Source: Gammaproteobacteria bacterium
GTDB taxonomy: Bacteria > Pseudomonadota > Gammaproteobacteria > GRL18
DNA: 24,518 bases
Direction: 5' to 3'
Assembly (NCBI GenBank): GCA_028571885.1
Contig: JAPVVU010000005.1
Span: 1 to 24,518, forward strand
Both the position numbers and the translations under genes were made by a program. Shown here piece after piece: positions 16,396 to 24,168 of this stretch (within the stretch, counting starts at the first letter, position 1; the number at the start of each line of letters is the position of its first letter). Under the pieces are notes generated by a model. It saw only the letters and a list, made by a program, of their open reading frames with translations, was not told the origin of the DNA and made no database searches.

Positions 16396-16426
16396 GAAAT
16401 ATATTTATAAAAAAGAGTCCATACTC

Positions 16427-16771
16427 ATGCCCTGTATTATTTTAAAAACAAACCAATCCCTGTCAAAGGAACAACAGCTTGATTACTGTCACTCATTCTC
16501 TGAAAAAACTGCCCGGCTTCTTGGCAAGCCGGAAAGTTATGTAATGACACTGCTCGAAACTCAGGTAAGTATGACTATGTCAGGAACCACTGAGCCCGCT
16601 GCATATATTGAACTAAAAAGCATTAACCTGCCTGAAGATAAAACAGCTGAGCTTTCCAGTGCGTTATGCCAGCACATTAGTACCTTATTAGATATTAACC
16701 CTAAGCGAATTTATATTGAATTCAGTAATGCACAGCGGCATTTATGGGGCTGGGACAGCAAAACATTTTAA
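16427..16771 (+). CDS. MIF-like tautomerase
   Basis: The 114-residue protein matches the macrophage migration inhibitory factor / D-dopachrome tautomerase family in length and layout. Family members are trimeric enzymes that tautomerise phenylpyruvate-like substrates using an N-terminal proline exposed after Met removal. Pro2 (MPCIILKTN) is present. LLGKPESYVM (31-40) places a lysine at the position of the MIF active-site lysine, and AYIELKSI (59-66) matches the core strand. The end SNAQRHLWGWDSKTF corresponds to the MIF C-terminal motif (NWNNSTF-like). The start codon lies 31 bp past MITE copy 2, so its promoter is either within the element or newly formed. The natural substrate in bacteria is unknown. 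Confidence 0.85.
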   Translation: MPCIILKTNQSLSKEQQLDYCHSFSEKTARLLGKPESYVMTLLETQVSMTMSGTTEPAAYIELKSINLPEDKTAELSSALCQHISTLLDINPKRIYIEFSNAQRHLWGWDSKTF

Positions 16772-16801
16772 TACAGTATCCTAGTACAGTTCATCTGCTT
16801 A

Positions 16802-16822
16802 GGGTAAAATGACCATTTTCCC
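16802..16822 (+). other. Small hairpin in the leader of proS
   Basis: GGG-T-AAAATG pairs with CATTTT-CCC, giving a compact hairpin with one bulged base between the tautomerase gene and proS. It could be a weak terminator for the former or part of the proS leader. The T-tract after it is poor. Confidence 0.35.
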
Positions 16823-16865
16823 AGCTCTTATTTAAAGCACTTAATTGTAAAAAAGAAGATTATCA

Positions 16866-18572
16866 ATGCGCACTTCACAATTTTTTCTACCAACTCTCAA
16901 AGAGTCACCTGCTGATGCAAAAATCATTAGCCATCAACTCATGCTCCGTTCAGGCATGATTCGAAAATTAGCATCAGGTCTGTATTCCTGGTTGCCCCTG
17001 GGCCTGAGAGTCTTGCGCAAAGCAGAGGCAATTGTTCGTGAAGAAATGAATCGCTCCGGTGGTCAGGAATTATTAATGCCTGCAGTACAACCCTCAGAAT
17101 TATGGAAAGAATCAGGCCGCTGGCAGCAATACGGCCCTGAATTATTACGTATTACAGACCGTCACAATCGTGAGTTTTGCATTGGCCCGACTCATGAAGA
17201 AGTGATCACTGATCTGGTTCGTTATGAATTAAAAAGTTATAAACAACTGCCAGCCATTTTTTATCAGGTGCAAACTAAATTTCGGGATGAAATTCGCCCA
17301 CGCTTCGGTATTATGCGTTCCCGGGAGTTTATTATGAAGGATGCTTATTCTTTTCATGCTTCCCAGGAATGTTTACAAAAAACGTATGAAGTAATGTATG
17401 AGTGTTATTCACGTATTTTTACCCGCATGGGTCTGGAATTCCGTGCAGTTCATGCTGACACTGGCTCAATTGGTGGTAAAGCCTCTCATGAATTTCATGT
17501 TCTGGCTGATTCAGGTGAAGATGCAATCGCATTCAGTAGTGAAAGTGACTATGCCGCCAATGTTGAACTTGCTGAAGCCATATGCACTATCGAACGCGCA
17601 GCGCCCACTCAAGAAATGACCACTGTGGATACGCCTGAGCAGCACAGCATAGAGGAAGTCAGTCAATTTTTAAAAGTTACTCCGTCTCAGACGTTAAAAA
17701 CTTTACTGGTCAAGGCAAGTGATCAAGTTGAATCCGATGTCATTGCACTGGTACTGAGAGGTGATCACGAATTAAATGAAATTAAAGCAGAAAAGCTGAC
17801 TTCGGTTGCAGTACCGCTTAGCTTTGCCAATGATGAAGAAATAAAAGCGGCTGCAGGCTGTGATGCCGGCTCCATCGGTCCAGTTGGCCTATCAATTCCC
17901 ATATTCATTGATCGCAGTGCTGCAATGTGCAGTGATTTTGTCTGCGGTGCAAATGCAAACGATCAACACCTGACGGGCGTAAATTGGGAAAGAGATGTTG
18001 AACCTGGATCCATTGTTGACATTCGTAATGTGCTGGATGGCGATCCCAGTCCCGATGGTCAGGGGGTTCTCTGCATTAAACGTGGTATTGAAGTTGGTCA
18101 CATATTCCAGCTGGGTAAAAAATATTCTGAGGCAATGGATGCCAGTGTTTTGGCTGATAACGGCAAGGCTGAAGTCATGAGCATGGGCTGTTATGGAATT
18201 GGTGTTTCTCGTATAGTAGCATCAGCAATTGAGCAGAATCATGATGATAATGGTATTATCTGGCCCGGTGCACTGGCACCATTCAAAGTCGGCATTGTTC
18301 CTATGAATATGCATAAGAGTGAGCGCGTCAGAGAAACAGCTGATAAACTTTATGCTGATCTGGAAGCTGCAGGTATTGAAGTACTCTTTGATGATAGAAA
18401 AGAACGTCCTGGTGTTATGTTTGCCAATATGGAACTGATTGGTATCCCCTACCGTATTGTTATTGGTGAACGCAGTCTTGATAAGGGTGTCTTTGAATTT
18501 AAAGGACGTACAGATAGTGAAGCAAAGGAAATTCCTGTCGATGATATTGTAAGCTATGTACAGGCCCTGTAA
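16866..18572 (+). CDS. proS: Prolyl-tRNA synthetase (bacterial type with editing insertion)
   Basis: ProS charges tRNA-Pro with proline in the cytoplasm. The 568-residue protein shows the class II synthetase core: GPTHEE (107-112), motif 2 FRDEIRPRFG (139-148) followed by MKDAYSFH (157-164), and motif 3 GCYGIGVSR (441-449). Between motifs 2 and 3, about residues 225-405 form the YbaK-like insertion that removes mischarged alanine. The C-terminal anticodon-binding domain spans about 470-568. Length and order are those of the long bacterial form. The lytic transglycosylase gene begins at or just past its end. Confidence 0.97.
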   Translation: MRTSQFFLPTLKESPADAKIISHQLMLRSGMIRKLASGLYSWLPLGLRVLRKAEAIVREEMNRSGGQELLMPAVQPSELWKESGRWQQYGPELLRITDRHNREFCIGPTHEEVITDLVRYELKSYKQLPAIFYQVQTKFRDEIRPRFGIMRSREFIMKDAYSFHASQECLQKTYEVMYECYSRIFTRMGLEFRAVHADTGSIGGKASHEFHVLADSGEDAIAFSSESDYAANVELAEAICTIERAAPTQEMTTVDTPEQHSIEEVSQFLKVTPSQTLKTLLVKASDQVESDVIALVLRGDHELNEIKAEKLTSVAVPLSFANDEEIKAAAGCDAGSIGPVGLSIPIFIDRSAAMCSDFVCGANANDQHLTGVNWERDVEPGSIVDIRNVLDGDPSPDGQGVLCIKRGIEVGHIFQLGKKYSEAMDASVLADNGKAEVMSMGCYGIGVSRIVASAIEQNHDDNGIIWPGALAPFKVGIVPMNMHKSERVRETADKLYADLEAAGIEVLFDDRKERPGVMFANMELIGIPYRIVIGERSLDKGVFEFKGRTDSEAKEIPVDDIVSYVQAL

Positions 18573-19230
18573 TAGTAAGCGCCCTGAAAACTGCGTGGGC
18601 TTGAACAGACAGACCATCCCATCTAAGAACGTAAAGATAAATTATCTGTTTGGTTTATTATTCTGTATTTTATTGACCTTTACTGCAACGATACAGGCAG
18701 ATGGGTTACGTTTGGCTAATGGCTATCGAACTGCAGTTGATGAAAAATTAAAAAATCTGCTTATAGAAGCTATTGAAGATACATCGGGCTTTACCGATCG
18801 CTTTGATGCGGAGGTATGGCTGTTAGATATGTCGACGCGCATGGCAAAGCAGGTACCAGATCCGCAGGAACGAATGGAAATACTAAAAAATGTCCATCGA
18901 GAAGCCTCACGTGTTGATTTGCAGCCGGAACTGGTGCTTTCTGTCATTCAGGTTGAGAGTAACTTTGATAATTATGCTATTTCCTGGGTTGGGGCACGGG
19001 GTCTGATGCAGATCATGCCTTTCTGGCTACAGGAAATCGGTCATCCTAATGATAATCTTTTTGATATAAAAACCAATTTAAGATTTGGCTGTACTATTTT
19101 GAGCTATTATCTAAAAATAGAGAAAGGCAACTTATTTCGTGCGCTGGGACGTTACAATGGTAGTCTCGGCAAAGCACATTATCCCAATAAAGTGTTTAAT
19201 GCCATGAGCAGAAAATGGTATAAACAATAA
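18556..19230 (+). CDS. Lytic transglycosylase with SLT domain
   Basis: SLT-type lytic transglycosylases cleave peptidoglycan glycan strands in the periplasm, leaving 1,6-anhydro ends. From the ATG at 18556, which lies inside the last codons of proS, the product has 224 residues. It has a signal-like hydrophobic segment (about 29-47) preceded by an unusually long basic leader, so a later start (GTG 18595 or TTG 18601) is quite possible. No strong ribosome binding site settles this. The SLT domain holds the catalytic glutamate E134 in SVIQVESNFDN and the motif GLMQIMP (149-155), with a typical AL-RYNGS segment (196-203). The domain is compact, with no LysM or other binding module. It is probably co-transcribed with proS. 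Confidence 0.85.
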   Translation: MYRPCNSKRPENCVGLNRQTIPSKNVKINYLFGLLFCILLTFTATIQADGLRLANGYRTAVDEKLKNLLIEAIEDTSGFTDRFDAEVWLLDMSTRMAKQVPDPQERMEILKNVHREASRVDLQPELVLSVIQVESNFDNYAISWVGARGLMQIMPFWLQEIGHPNDNLFDIKTNLRFGCTILSYYLKIEKGNLFRALGRYNGSLGKAHYPNKVFNAMSRKWYKQ

Positions 19231-19236
19231 GAGAAG

Positions 19237-19376
19237 TTGTAAGTCGTAAGTTGTAAGTTGTAAGTTGTAAGTCAGAAGCCAAAAGCCAAAAGAATCATCA
19301 GCTTGCCACCAGGTAGCCCTTGATTTTTCTTTGACTTATAACTTATAACTTACGACTTATAACTTCTCTTATAACT
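19237..19376. repeat. Heptamer repeats forming a long imperfect inverted repeat between convergent genes
   Basis: From 19237 to 19292 eight 7-bp units run in phase: TTGTAAG, TCGTAAG, three more TTGTAAG, then TCAGAAG and two CCAAAAG. From about 19335 to 19376 the reverse complement appears as CTTATAA, CTTATAA, CTTACGA, CTTATAA, CTTCTCT and so on. The arms include the order of the variant unit (TCGTAAG opposite CTTACGA), and AGAGAAGTT opposite AACTTCTCT. The transcript would fold into a hairpin with a loop of roughly 60 bases. The structure separates the plus-strand transglycosylase gene and the minus-strand ygiQ gene and could serve as a bidirectional terminator. Its right arm runs into the last codons of ygiQ. 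Confidence 0.85.
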
Positions 19377-21485
19377 TCTTTTTGAAGACGATGACTTACG
19401 TTTTTCCTCAGCAGGCACCAGTTGTTTGTCACCATCACCAATAAGATCATTTCGCCCCATGCCCCTGAGAGTCTCACGAATCAACGGCCAGTTTTTTGGG
19501 TCATGGTAACGCAGTAGAGCCTTGTGTAAACGTCTCACCTTCTCACCCTTCGCTGTGAAGACTTTTTCTGATTTATAACTGAGTTTTTTTAACGGATTAC
19601 GTTCACTATAATACATGGCGGTGGCTGTCGCCATTGGCGAAGGATAAAAATTTTGTACCTGATCCAGGCGGAATTTATTTTCTTTCAGCCATAACGCCAG
19701 ATTCACCATTTCTTCAATTGTTGTCCCTGGATGTGCGGCAATAAAATAAGGGATCAAATATTGTTCTTTACCGGCCTCTTTGGAAAACTTTTCAAACATC
19801 TGCTTGAATTCATAATAACTGTCAATCTTAGGCTTCATCATTTTACTCAGAGTACCCTCTTCGGTATGCTCTGGAGCAATTTTCAAATAACCGCCGACAT
19901 GATGAGTCACCAGTTCTTTCACATACTCGGGCGATCGCACGGCGAGATCATAACGTAATCCAGAAGCAACAAAGACTTTTTTGATCCCTGGAAGCTTTCT
20001 GGCGCGCTGATATAAATGGGTCAAAGGCCCATGATCAGTATTCATATGCGAACAAATTTTCGGGTATACACAGGATAAACGACGACAAACTGATTCAATT
20101 TCTTTATCATCGCAGGCCAAACGCCACATATTAGCGGTCGGGCCACCCAAATCAGAAATATAGCCTTTAAATTCAGGCACATTATCTCTTATTTCTTCAA
20201 TTTCACGAATAATTGAATCTTCTGAACGATTTTGAATCACCCGTCCTTCATGCTCGGTAATAGAACAAAAAGTGCAGCCGCCGAAACAACCACGCATAAT
20301 ATTAATAGAAAAACGGATCATCTCATAAGCGGGCATTTTTTTGCCCTTATAATCAAAGTGCGGCAAGCGTTTATAGGGTAGCTCAAACAGCTGATCCAGT
20401 TCTTCTGTGGTCAGCGGGTAAGGCGGCGGGTTAAGCCAGACATCCCTGCCGCCATGGCGTTGAACTAAGGCGCGGGCATTGCCCGGGTTGGTTTCAAGAT
20501 GTAGAATACGAGAAGCATGAGCATAGAGAACTGCATCACTTATCACTCGCTCATAAGATGGCAGGCGTATCACTGAGCGTTCACGATCCAGAGACTTAAC
20601 GATATTCTTCAGTGGTATGGCAATAATACCATCTTCATCTTCAGTCTGTTGACTATCTCCTGAAGACGGGGCATCTGAACAGCTGGTCTGGTCCACCATT
20701 TTGTAGGGGCTCACCACCGCATCAACTTTACCCGGACGATCAATACGGCTTGAATCAATTTCCATCCAGTTTTTTTGCTGATGTTTGACCATATAGGCTG
20801 TGCCGCGGATATTATCTAACTTATTAATATTTTCGCCACGGGACAAACGATGGGCAATTTCAGTAATTTGCCGCTCACCATTTCCAAAAACAAGCAAATC
20901 AGCCTTAGAATCAACCAGAACTGAACGTTTTACCTTATCAGACCAGTAATCATAGTGAGCAATCCGTCTGAGACTGGCCTCAATACCACCGATCACCACA
21001 GGAATATCAGACCAGGCTTCTTTGCAGCGCTGAGTATAAACTGCAACTGCGTGGTCGGGACGTTTGCCGCCGACATCATCAGGGGTATAGGCATCATCAT
21101 GACGTAACTTTCGATCCGCCGTATAACGGTTGATCATGGAATCCATATTACCTGCAGTCACACCAAAAAACAGATTAGGTTTACCCAGTATTTTAAAGGG
21201 CTCACAAGTCTGCCAATCGGGTTGATCAATAATCCCAACCCGAAAACCCTGTGATTCTAACAGACGGCCGATTAAAGCCATGCCGAAACTGGGGTGATCC
21301 ACATAAGCATCCCCGGTAACCAGAATAACGTCACAGGAATCCCAGCCCAGCGCTTCCATTTCTGCCATTGAGTGCGGTAAATATTCTGAGACACCATAAC
21401 ATTCTGCCCAATATTTCTCATAGGCAAAGATATTCTGCAGATTTGAAGTTTTACGGCTTTTGAACTTAGGCTTAACACTGGACAT
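19350..21485 (-). CDS. ygiQ: YgiQ family radical SAM protein
   Basis: YgiQ proteins are large radical S-adenosylmethionine enzymes of unassigned reaction, widespread in proteobacteria. The ATG at 21485 is preferred over a TTG at 21500, giving 711 residues. The radical SAM cluster motif CFGGCTFC places cysteines at 400, 404 and 407 (spacing C-x3-C-x2-C). The N-terminal YgiQ domain (about 30-330) contains DVILVTGDAYVDHPSFG and GGIEASLRRIAHYDYW, and the C-terminal half has family stretches such as APEHTEEGTLSKMMKP and QVQNFYPSPMATATAMYYS. An acidic insert (about 270-290, DAPSSGDSQQTEDEDG) is variable in the family. The Ser/Lys/Arg tail ending SYKRSYKS is encoded by the heptamer repeat region rather than by conserved sequence. 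Confidence 0.95.
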   Translation of the reverse strand: MSSVKPKFKSRKTSNLQNIFAYEKYWAECYGVSEYLPHSMAEMEALGWDSCDVILVTGDAYVDHPSFGMALIGRLLESQGFRVGIIDQPDWQTCEPFKILGKPNLFFGVTAGNMDSMINRYTADRKLRHDDAYTPDDVGGKRPDHAVAVYTQRCKEAWSDIPVVIGGIEASLRRIAHYDYWSDKVKRSVLVDSKADLLVFGNGERQITEIAHRLSRGENINKLDNIRGTAYMVKHQQKNWMEIDSSRIDRPGKVDAVVSPYKMVDQTSCSDAPSSGDSQQTEDEDGIIAIPLKNIVKSLDRERSVIRLPSYERVISDAVLYAHASRILHLETNPGNARALVQRHGGRDVWLNPPPYPLTTEELDQLFELPYKRLPHFDYKGKKMPAYEMIRFSINIMRGCFGGCTFCSITEHEGRVIQNRSEDSIIREIEEIRDNVPEFKGYISDLGGPTANMWRLACDDKEIESVCRRLSCVYPKICSHMNTDHGPLTHLYQRARKLPGIKKVFVASGLRYDLAVRSPEYVKELVTHHVGGYLKIAPEHTEEGTLSKMMKPKIDSYYEFKQMFEKFSKEAGKEQYLIPYFIAAHPGTTIEEMVNLALWLKENKFRLDQVQNFYPSPMATATAMYYSERNPLKKLSYKSEKVFTAKGEKVRRLHKALLRYHDPKNWPLIRETLRGMGRNDLIGDGDKQLVPAEEKRKSSSSKRSYKRSYKS

Positions 21486-21603
21486 GATTAAACGACTCAA
21501 TACGTTGTATTAATATAGGGTACCGATGCACTGTATTGGTGTATCGTATCGATGTGAATAAATAATAGACGTGATGATTATAAACTTTTTTAGATTAGAA
21601 GAA

Positions 21604-21623
21604 AACCTGAATAATATCAGGTT
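21604..21623 (-). terminator. Possible weak terminator after the small membrane protein gene
   Basis: AACCTGA and TCAGGTT form a seven-base stem with a six-base loop. On the minus strand it is followed by TTCTTCT, a poor U-tract. It lies 67 bp past the stop codon of the 21690-22355 gene and upstream of ygiQ. Confidence 0.4.
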
Positions 21624-21689
21624 ATTAGCAATAGGTTTCGAACTGGATATAGTTCTATTTATTTGTTCTCAGAATACCGTTCAAAATCA

Positions 21690-22355
21690 TCAGAAACATT
21701 TCTCTGCCTCTTGAAGATGAGTATTTCTTTCACGGGCTATTAAACCATTCTGGGTCATATACAACCAGTACGACTGATTATCTTTCATGGCTAAAAAAAC
21801 AGATTGTCCGTATTTAGCATCAAGCCAGGGCAGCCATTGATGTTCTTTTTTCAGCCCCCAGAGATCAAATTTTTTCCTCTCTTCCAAAGCAAATACAGTT
21901 GGCAAATTCATGCCTTGCTGTTCGATATTCTGATAGCGCCCGGAAATACGATCCAGTTGAAAGCTTGCATCTAAACCTAACAGGTTCGCCCATCCATGCC
22001 ATTTTATGATTCGGGCATCCATCTGCCATTCGTCACCTCTTAAGACATAAGATGTTTTATGGCAATTTTCTAACTGTAATAATTCCACGCGATAAGTCTG
22101 TTTATTAAGCCGTTCTACATAAAGTGTAGCAATAGGGCTTTCATGAGTCAGGCGATGATAGGTTAAAACATTCGTACCCACCAGAGAGGCGCTAATTAAG
22201 AGAAATAGGACAAATAAAAGATAGCTGCTGTTTCGACAACTTGCCCAAATTTTTTTCTTTTTAAGCATTGTCAGTATACGAAAAAAGAAAAAAACAGAGA
22301 CGAGCAGGATTGCTGCTAAAAAAATGAAATAGTACATCTCAGGAGATGGATTCAT
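21690..22355 (-). CDS. Two-helix membrane protein, function unknown
   Basis: The 221-residue protein has two membrane helices (about 8-29 and 44-62) and a soluble C-terminal domain of about 150 residues. The segments LRGDEWQMDARIIKWHGWANLLG (starting near 104) and LDRISGRYQNIEQ look conserved. I recall gammaproteobacterial proteins with this pattern often labelled 'cation/multidrug efflux pump', but two helices and no transport motif make that label doubtful. It starts 92 bp after the flavin reductase gene and may belong to the hemF operon. The ATG at 22355 has only a weak ribosome binding site, and an internal ATG at codon 7 is possible. Confidence 0.7.
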   Translation of the reverse strand: MNPSPEMYYFIFLAAILLVSVFFFFRILTMLKKKKIWASCRNSSYLLFVLFLLISASLVGTNVLTYHRLTHESPIATLYVERLNKQTYRVELLQLENCHKTSYVLRGDEWQMDARIIKWHGWANLLGLDASFQLDRISGRYQNIEQQGMNLPTVFALEERKKFDLWGLKKEHQWLPWLDAKYGQSVFLAMKDNQSYWLYMTQNGLIARERNTHLQEAEKCF

Positions 22356-22447
22356 GCATTATGCTCTATCAATATGTATGGAATTTACCGACATTCAGTA
22401 ACCAGCCTGATCCCCCTGATACCTGGCATAGTATTTAGTCAATTTAT

Positions 22448-23005
22448 TTACCGGTATGGATCGCCGGCTGGTTTGATGTGTTCAACTTCAGGTTTTGCCG
22501 GATAGTGGTATTTACCGCCGAAGAATAACAATGGTTCCAGTTCTTCATCTTTTTTATACAATTCCAGTACTTCTCCCACGATAATCCAGTGATCGCCACC
22601 ATCATATTGCTTATTAATTTTGCAGGCAAACGAGGCCAGACAATCTTTCAGGCGCGGAGCAGCAAACGAGTCTGAAAACAGATGCTCAAAATGAACCTGA
22701 CTGTCATCCATATCAATTTTAGCACCGGCAAAATAATTAGAAACATCTTCCTGATGTATACCAAGAATGTTGACTGTAAAATTTGCCCCCTCTTGTAAAA
22801 GTTCTGAAAATGCCGCCTTTTTCGATGGACAAACCAGTAATTGAATCGGATCTAATGATAATGAACTCACCGCATTGGCCGTCATGCAGCGAACCTCACC
22901 TTCATGCTCTATAATCAGCACTGTCACTCCGGTAGCAAAGAGGCCGATATTGCTTCGATAGTCTTTGATCAAATTTAACTTTTGCTGTTCAACATCGTTA
23001 TTCAT
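22448..23005 (-). CDS. Flavin reductase family protein (split-barrel FMN binding)
   Basis: The 185-residue protein has the layout of the FMN-binding split beta-barrel flavin reductases: FATGVTVLIIEHEGEVRCMTANAVSSLSLDP (starting at 23) forms the flavin-binding strands, followed by LLVCPSKKAAFSELLQEGANFTVNILG and the C-terminal DHWIIVGEVLEL and LLFFGGKYHYP (about 138-167). Such enzymes reduce FMN or FAD with NAD(P)H for a partner oxygenase, or act as stand-alone reductases. It follows hemF by 46 bp in the same direction, so the two are probably one transcript. No oxygenase partner is nearby, so the physiological acceptor is unknown. Confidence 0.9.
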   Translation of the reverse strand: MNNDVEQQKLNLIKDYRSNIGLFATGVTVLIIEHEGEVRCMTANAVSSLSLDPIQLLVCPSKKAAFSELLQEGANFTVNILGIHQEDVSNYFAGAKIDMDDSQVHFEHLFSDSFAAPRLKDCLASFACKINKQYDGGDHWIIVGEVLELYKKDEELEPLLFFGGKYHYPAKPEVEHIKPAGDPYR

Positions 23006-23051
23006 ATTTGTTTACTCGTACTTCCAAAATTTAGGGATGAGGAATTATTAT

Positions 23052-23978
23052 TTATTTTTTACTATTAATACTTAGCCAATCCTGAGGCTGCAGATACCGT
23101 TCATATAATCGTGCTTCATCAGAAGCAGGCTCCGGCTGCCAGTTATAGCGCCACTTTACCAAAGGAGGCAGGGACATAAGAATCGATTCAGTTCGACCGC
23201 CTGTTTGCAGTCCAAACAATGTGCCGCGGTCATAAACCAGATTAAATTCGACATATCGACCACGTCGATATAATTGAAAATCGCGCTCTCGCTCACCATA
23301 AGGTATACACTGACGTTTTTTTACAATCGGCAGGTAGGCTGGAACAAATTGATTGCCCACACTCTGCATAAAGGCAAAACAATGCGCAAAACTTTTTTCA
23401 TTTAAGTCATCGAAGAATAAGCCGCCAACCCCTCTGGTTTCATTACGATGAGGCAGGTAGAAATAGTCATCACACCATTTTTTATATTTTTTGTAATAGT
23501 CAGGAGCAATCACATCACAGGCTTTTTTAGCCTGTTGATGCCAGTGAATCACATCTTCTTCAAAGGGGTAATAAGGCGTCAGATCAAAACCGCCGCCAAA
23601 CCACCAGATGGGATCACAACCTTCTTTTTCAGCAATAAAAAAACGCACATTTGCGTGTGTTGTGGGTACATAAGGATTATTAGGATGAATAACCAGAGAA
23701 ACGCCCATCGCTTCAAATGAACGGCCTTCCAGTTCAGGCCGCTTTGCCGTCGCCGACGCAGGCATTGAGTCCCCCATCACATGAGAAAAATTGACGCCGG
23801 CCTGTTCAAAAACATCACCATTCTCAAGTACCCTGGTCCGGCCACCACCACCGCCATCACGCTGCCATTCGTCTTCAACAAACTGCTTTGTTTGGTCAGC
23901 TTTTTCAAGAGCAAGGCAAATATCATTTTGCAATGAGAGCAGAAATTGCTTTACGGCATTGGGATCAGGTTGACTCAT
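23052..23978 (-). CDS. hemF: Oxygen-dependent coproporphyrinogen III oxidase
   Basis: HemF converts coproporphyrinogen III to protoporphyrinogen IX in heme synthesis, using molecular oxygen. The 308-residue length matches the family. Diagnostic segments include ANVRFFIAEKEG, WWFGGGFDLTPYYP (124-137), VGGLFFDDLN and the C-terminal GRYVEFNLVYDRGTLFGLQTGGRTESILMSLPP (starting near 240). The ATG at 23978 has an AGGA site seven bases upstream. It is the first gene of a run with the flavin reductase. Its presence points to an organism that makes heme under oxic conditions. Confidence 0.97.
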   Translation of the reverse strand: MSQPDPNAVKQFLLSLQNDICLALEKADQTKQFVEDEWQRDGGGGGRTRVLENGDVFEQAGVNFSHVMGDSMPASATAKRPELEGRSFEAMGVSLVIHPNNPYVPTTHANVRFFIAEKEGCDPIWWFGGGFDLTPYYPFEEDVIHWHQQAKKACDVIAPDYYKKYKKWCDDYFYLPHRNETRGVGGLFFDDLNEKSFAHCFAFMQSVGNQFVPAYLPIVKKRQCIPYGERERDFQLYRRGRYVEFNLVYDRGTLFGLQTGGRTESILMSLPPLVKWRYNWQPEPASDEARLYERYLQPQDWLSINSKK

Positions 23979-24070
23979 TTTATTCCTGTTGATGTAAATA
24001 GTTATCTTTCGTATCTATCATAAGTAAGGGTAAACTGGTCGCTTTTCAAACAAAAAGGCAAATACAATAG

Positions 24071-24110
24071 AAAAAAAATGCCAGTCCGGGTTTCCCCGAA
24101 ACTGGCATTT
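24071..24110 (-). terminator. Strong intrinsic terminator of the right-edge gene
   Basis: AAATGCCAGT (24076-24085) pairs with ACTGGCATTT (24101-24110), and an inner CGGG/CCCG stem extends it. On the minus strand the hairpin is followed by a run of eight T. It lies about 60 bp past the stop codon of the sulfur-globule-like gene and insulates it from hemF. A short direct repeat (TTCTAACAAATA, twice between 24110 and 24140) lies between it and that gene. Confidence 0.9.
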
Positions 24111-24168
24111 TCTAACAAATACATCTTCTAACAAATAAGAGTGCTGACAGCCTAAGCCATCCGTTCAC

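Noticed and set aside
19237..19292. Possible CRISPR array or iteron-type origin
   Set aside because: The 7-bp units have no spacers, and the complementary arm points to an inverted repeat between convergent genes. There is no replication gene nearby.
21690..22355. Multidrug efflux pump label for the two-helix protein
   Set aside because: It has only two membrane helices and no transporter motif, so I keep it as unknown function.
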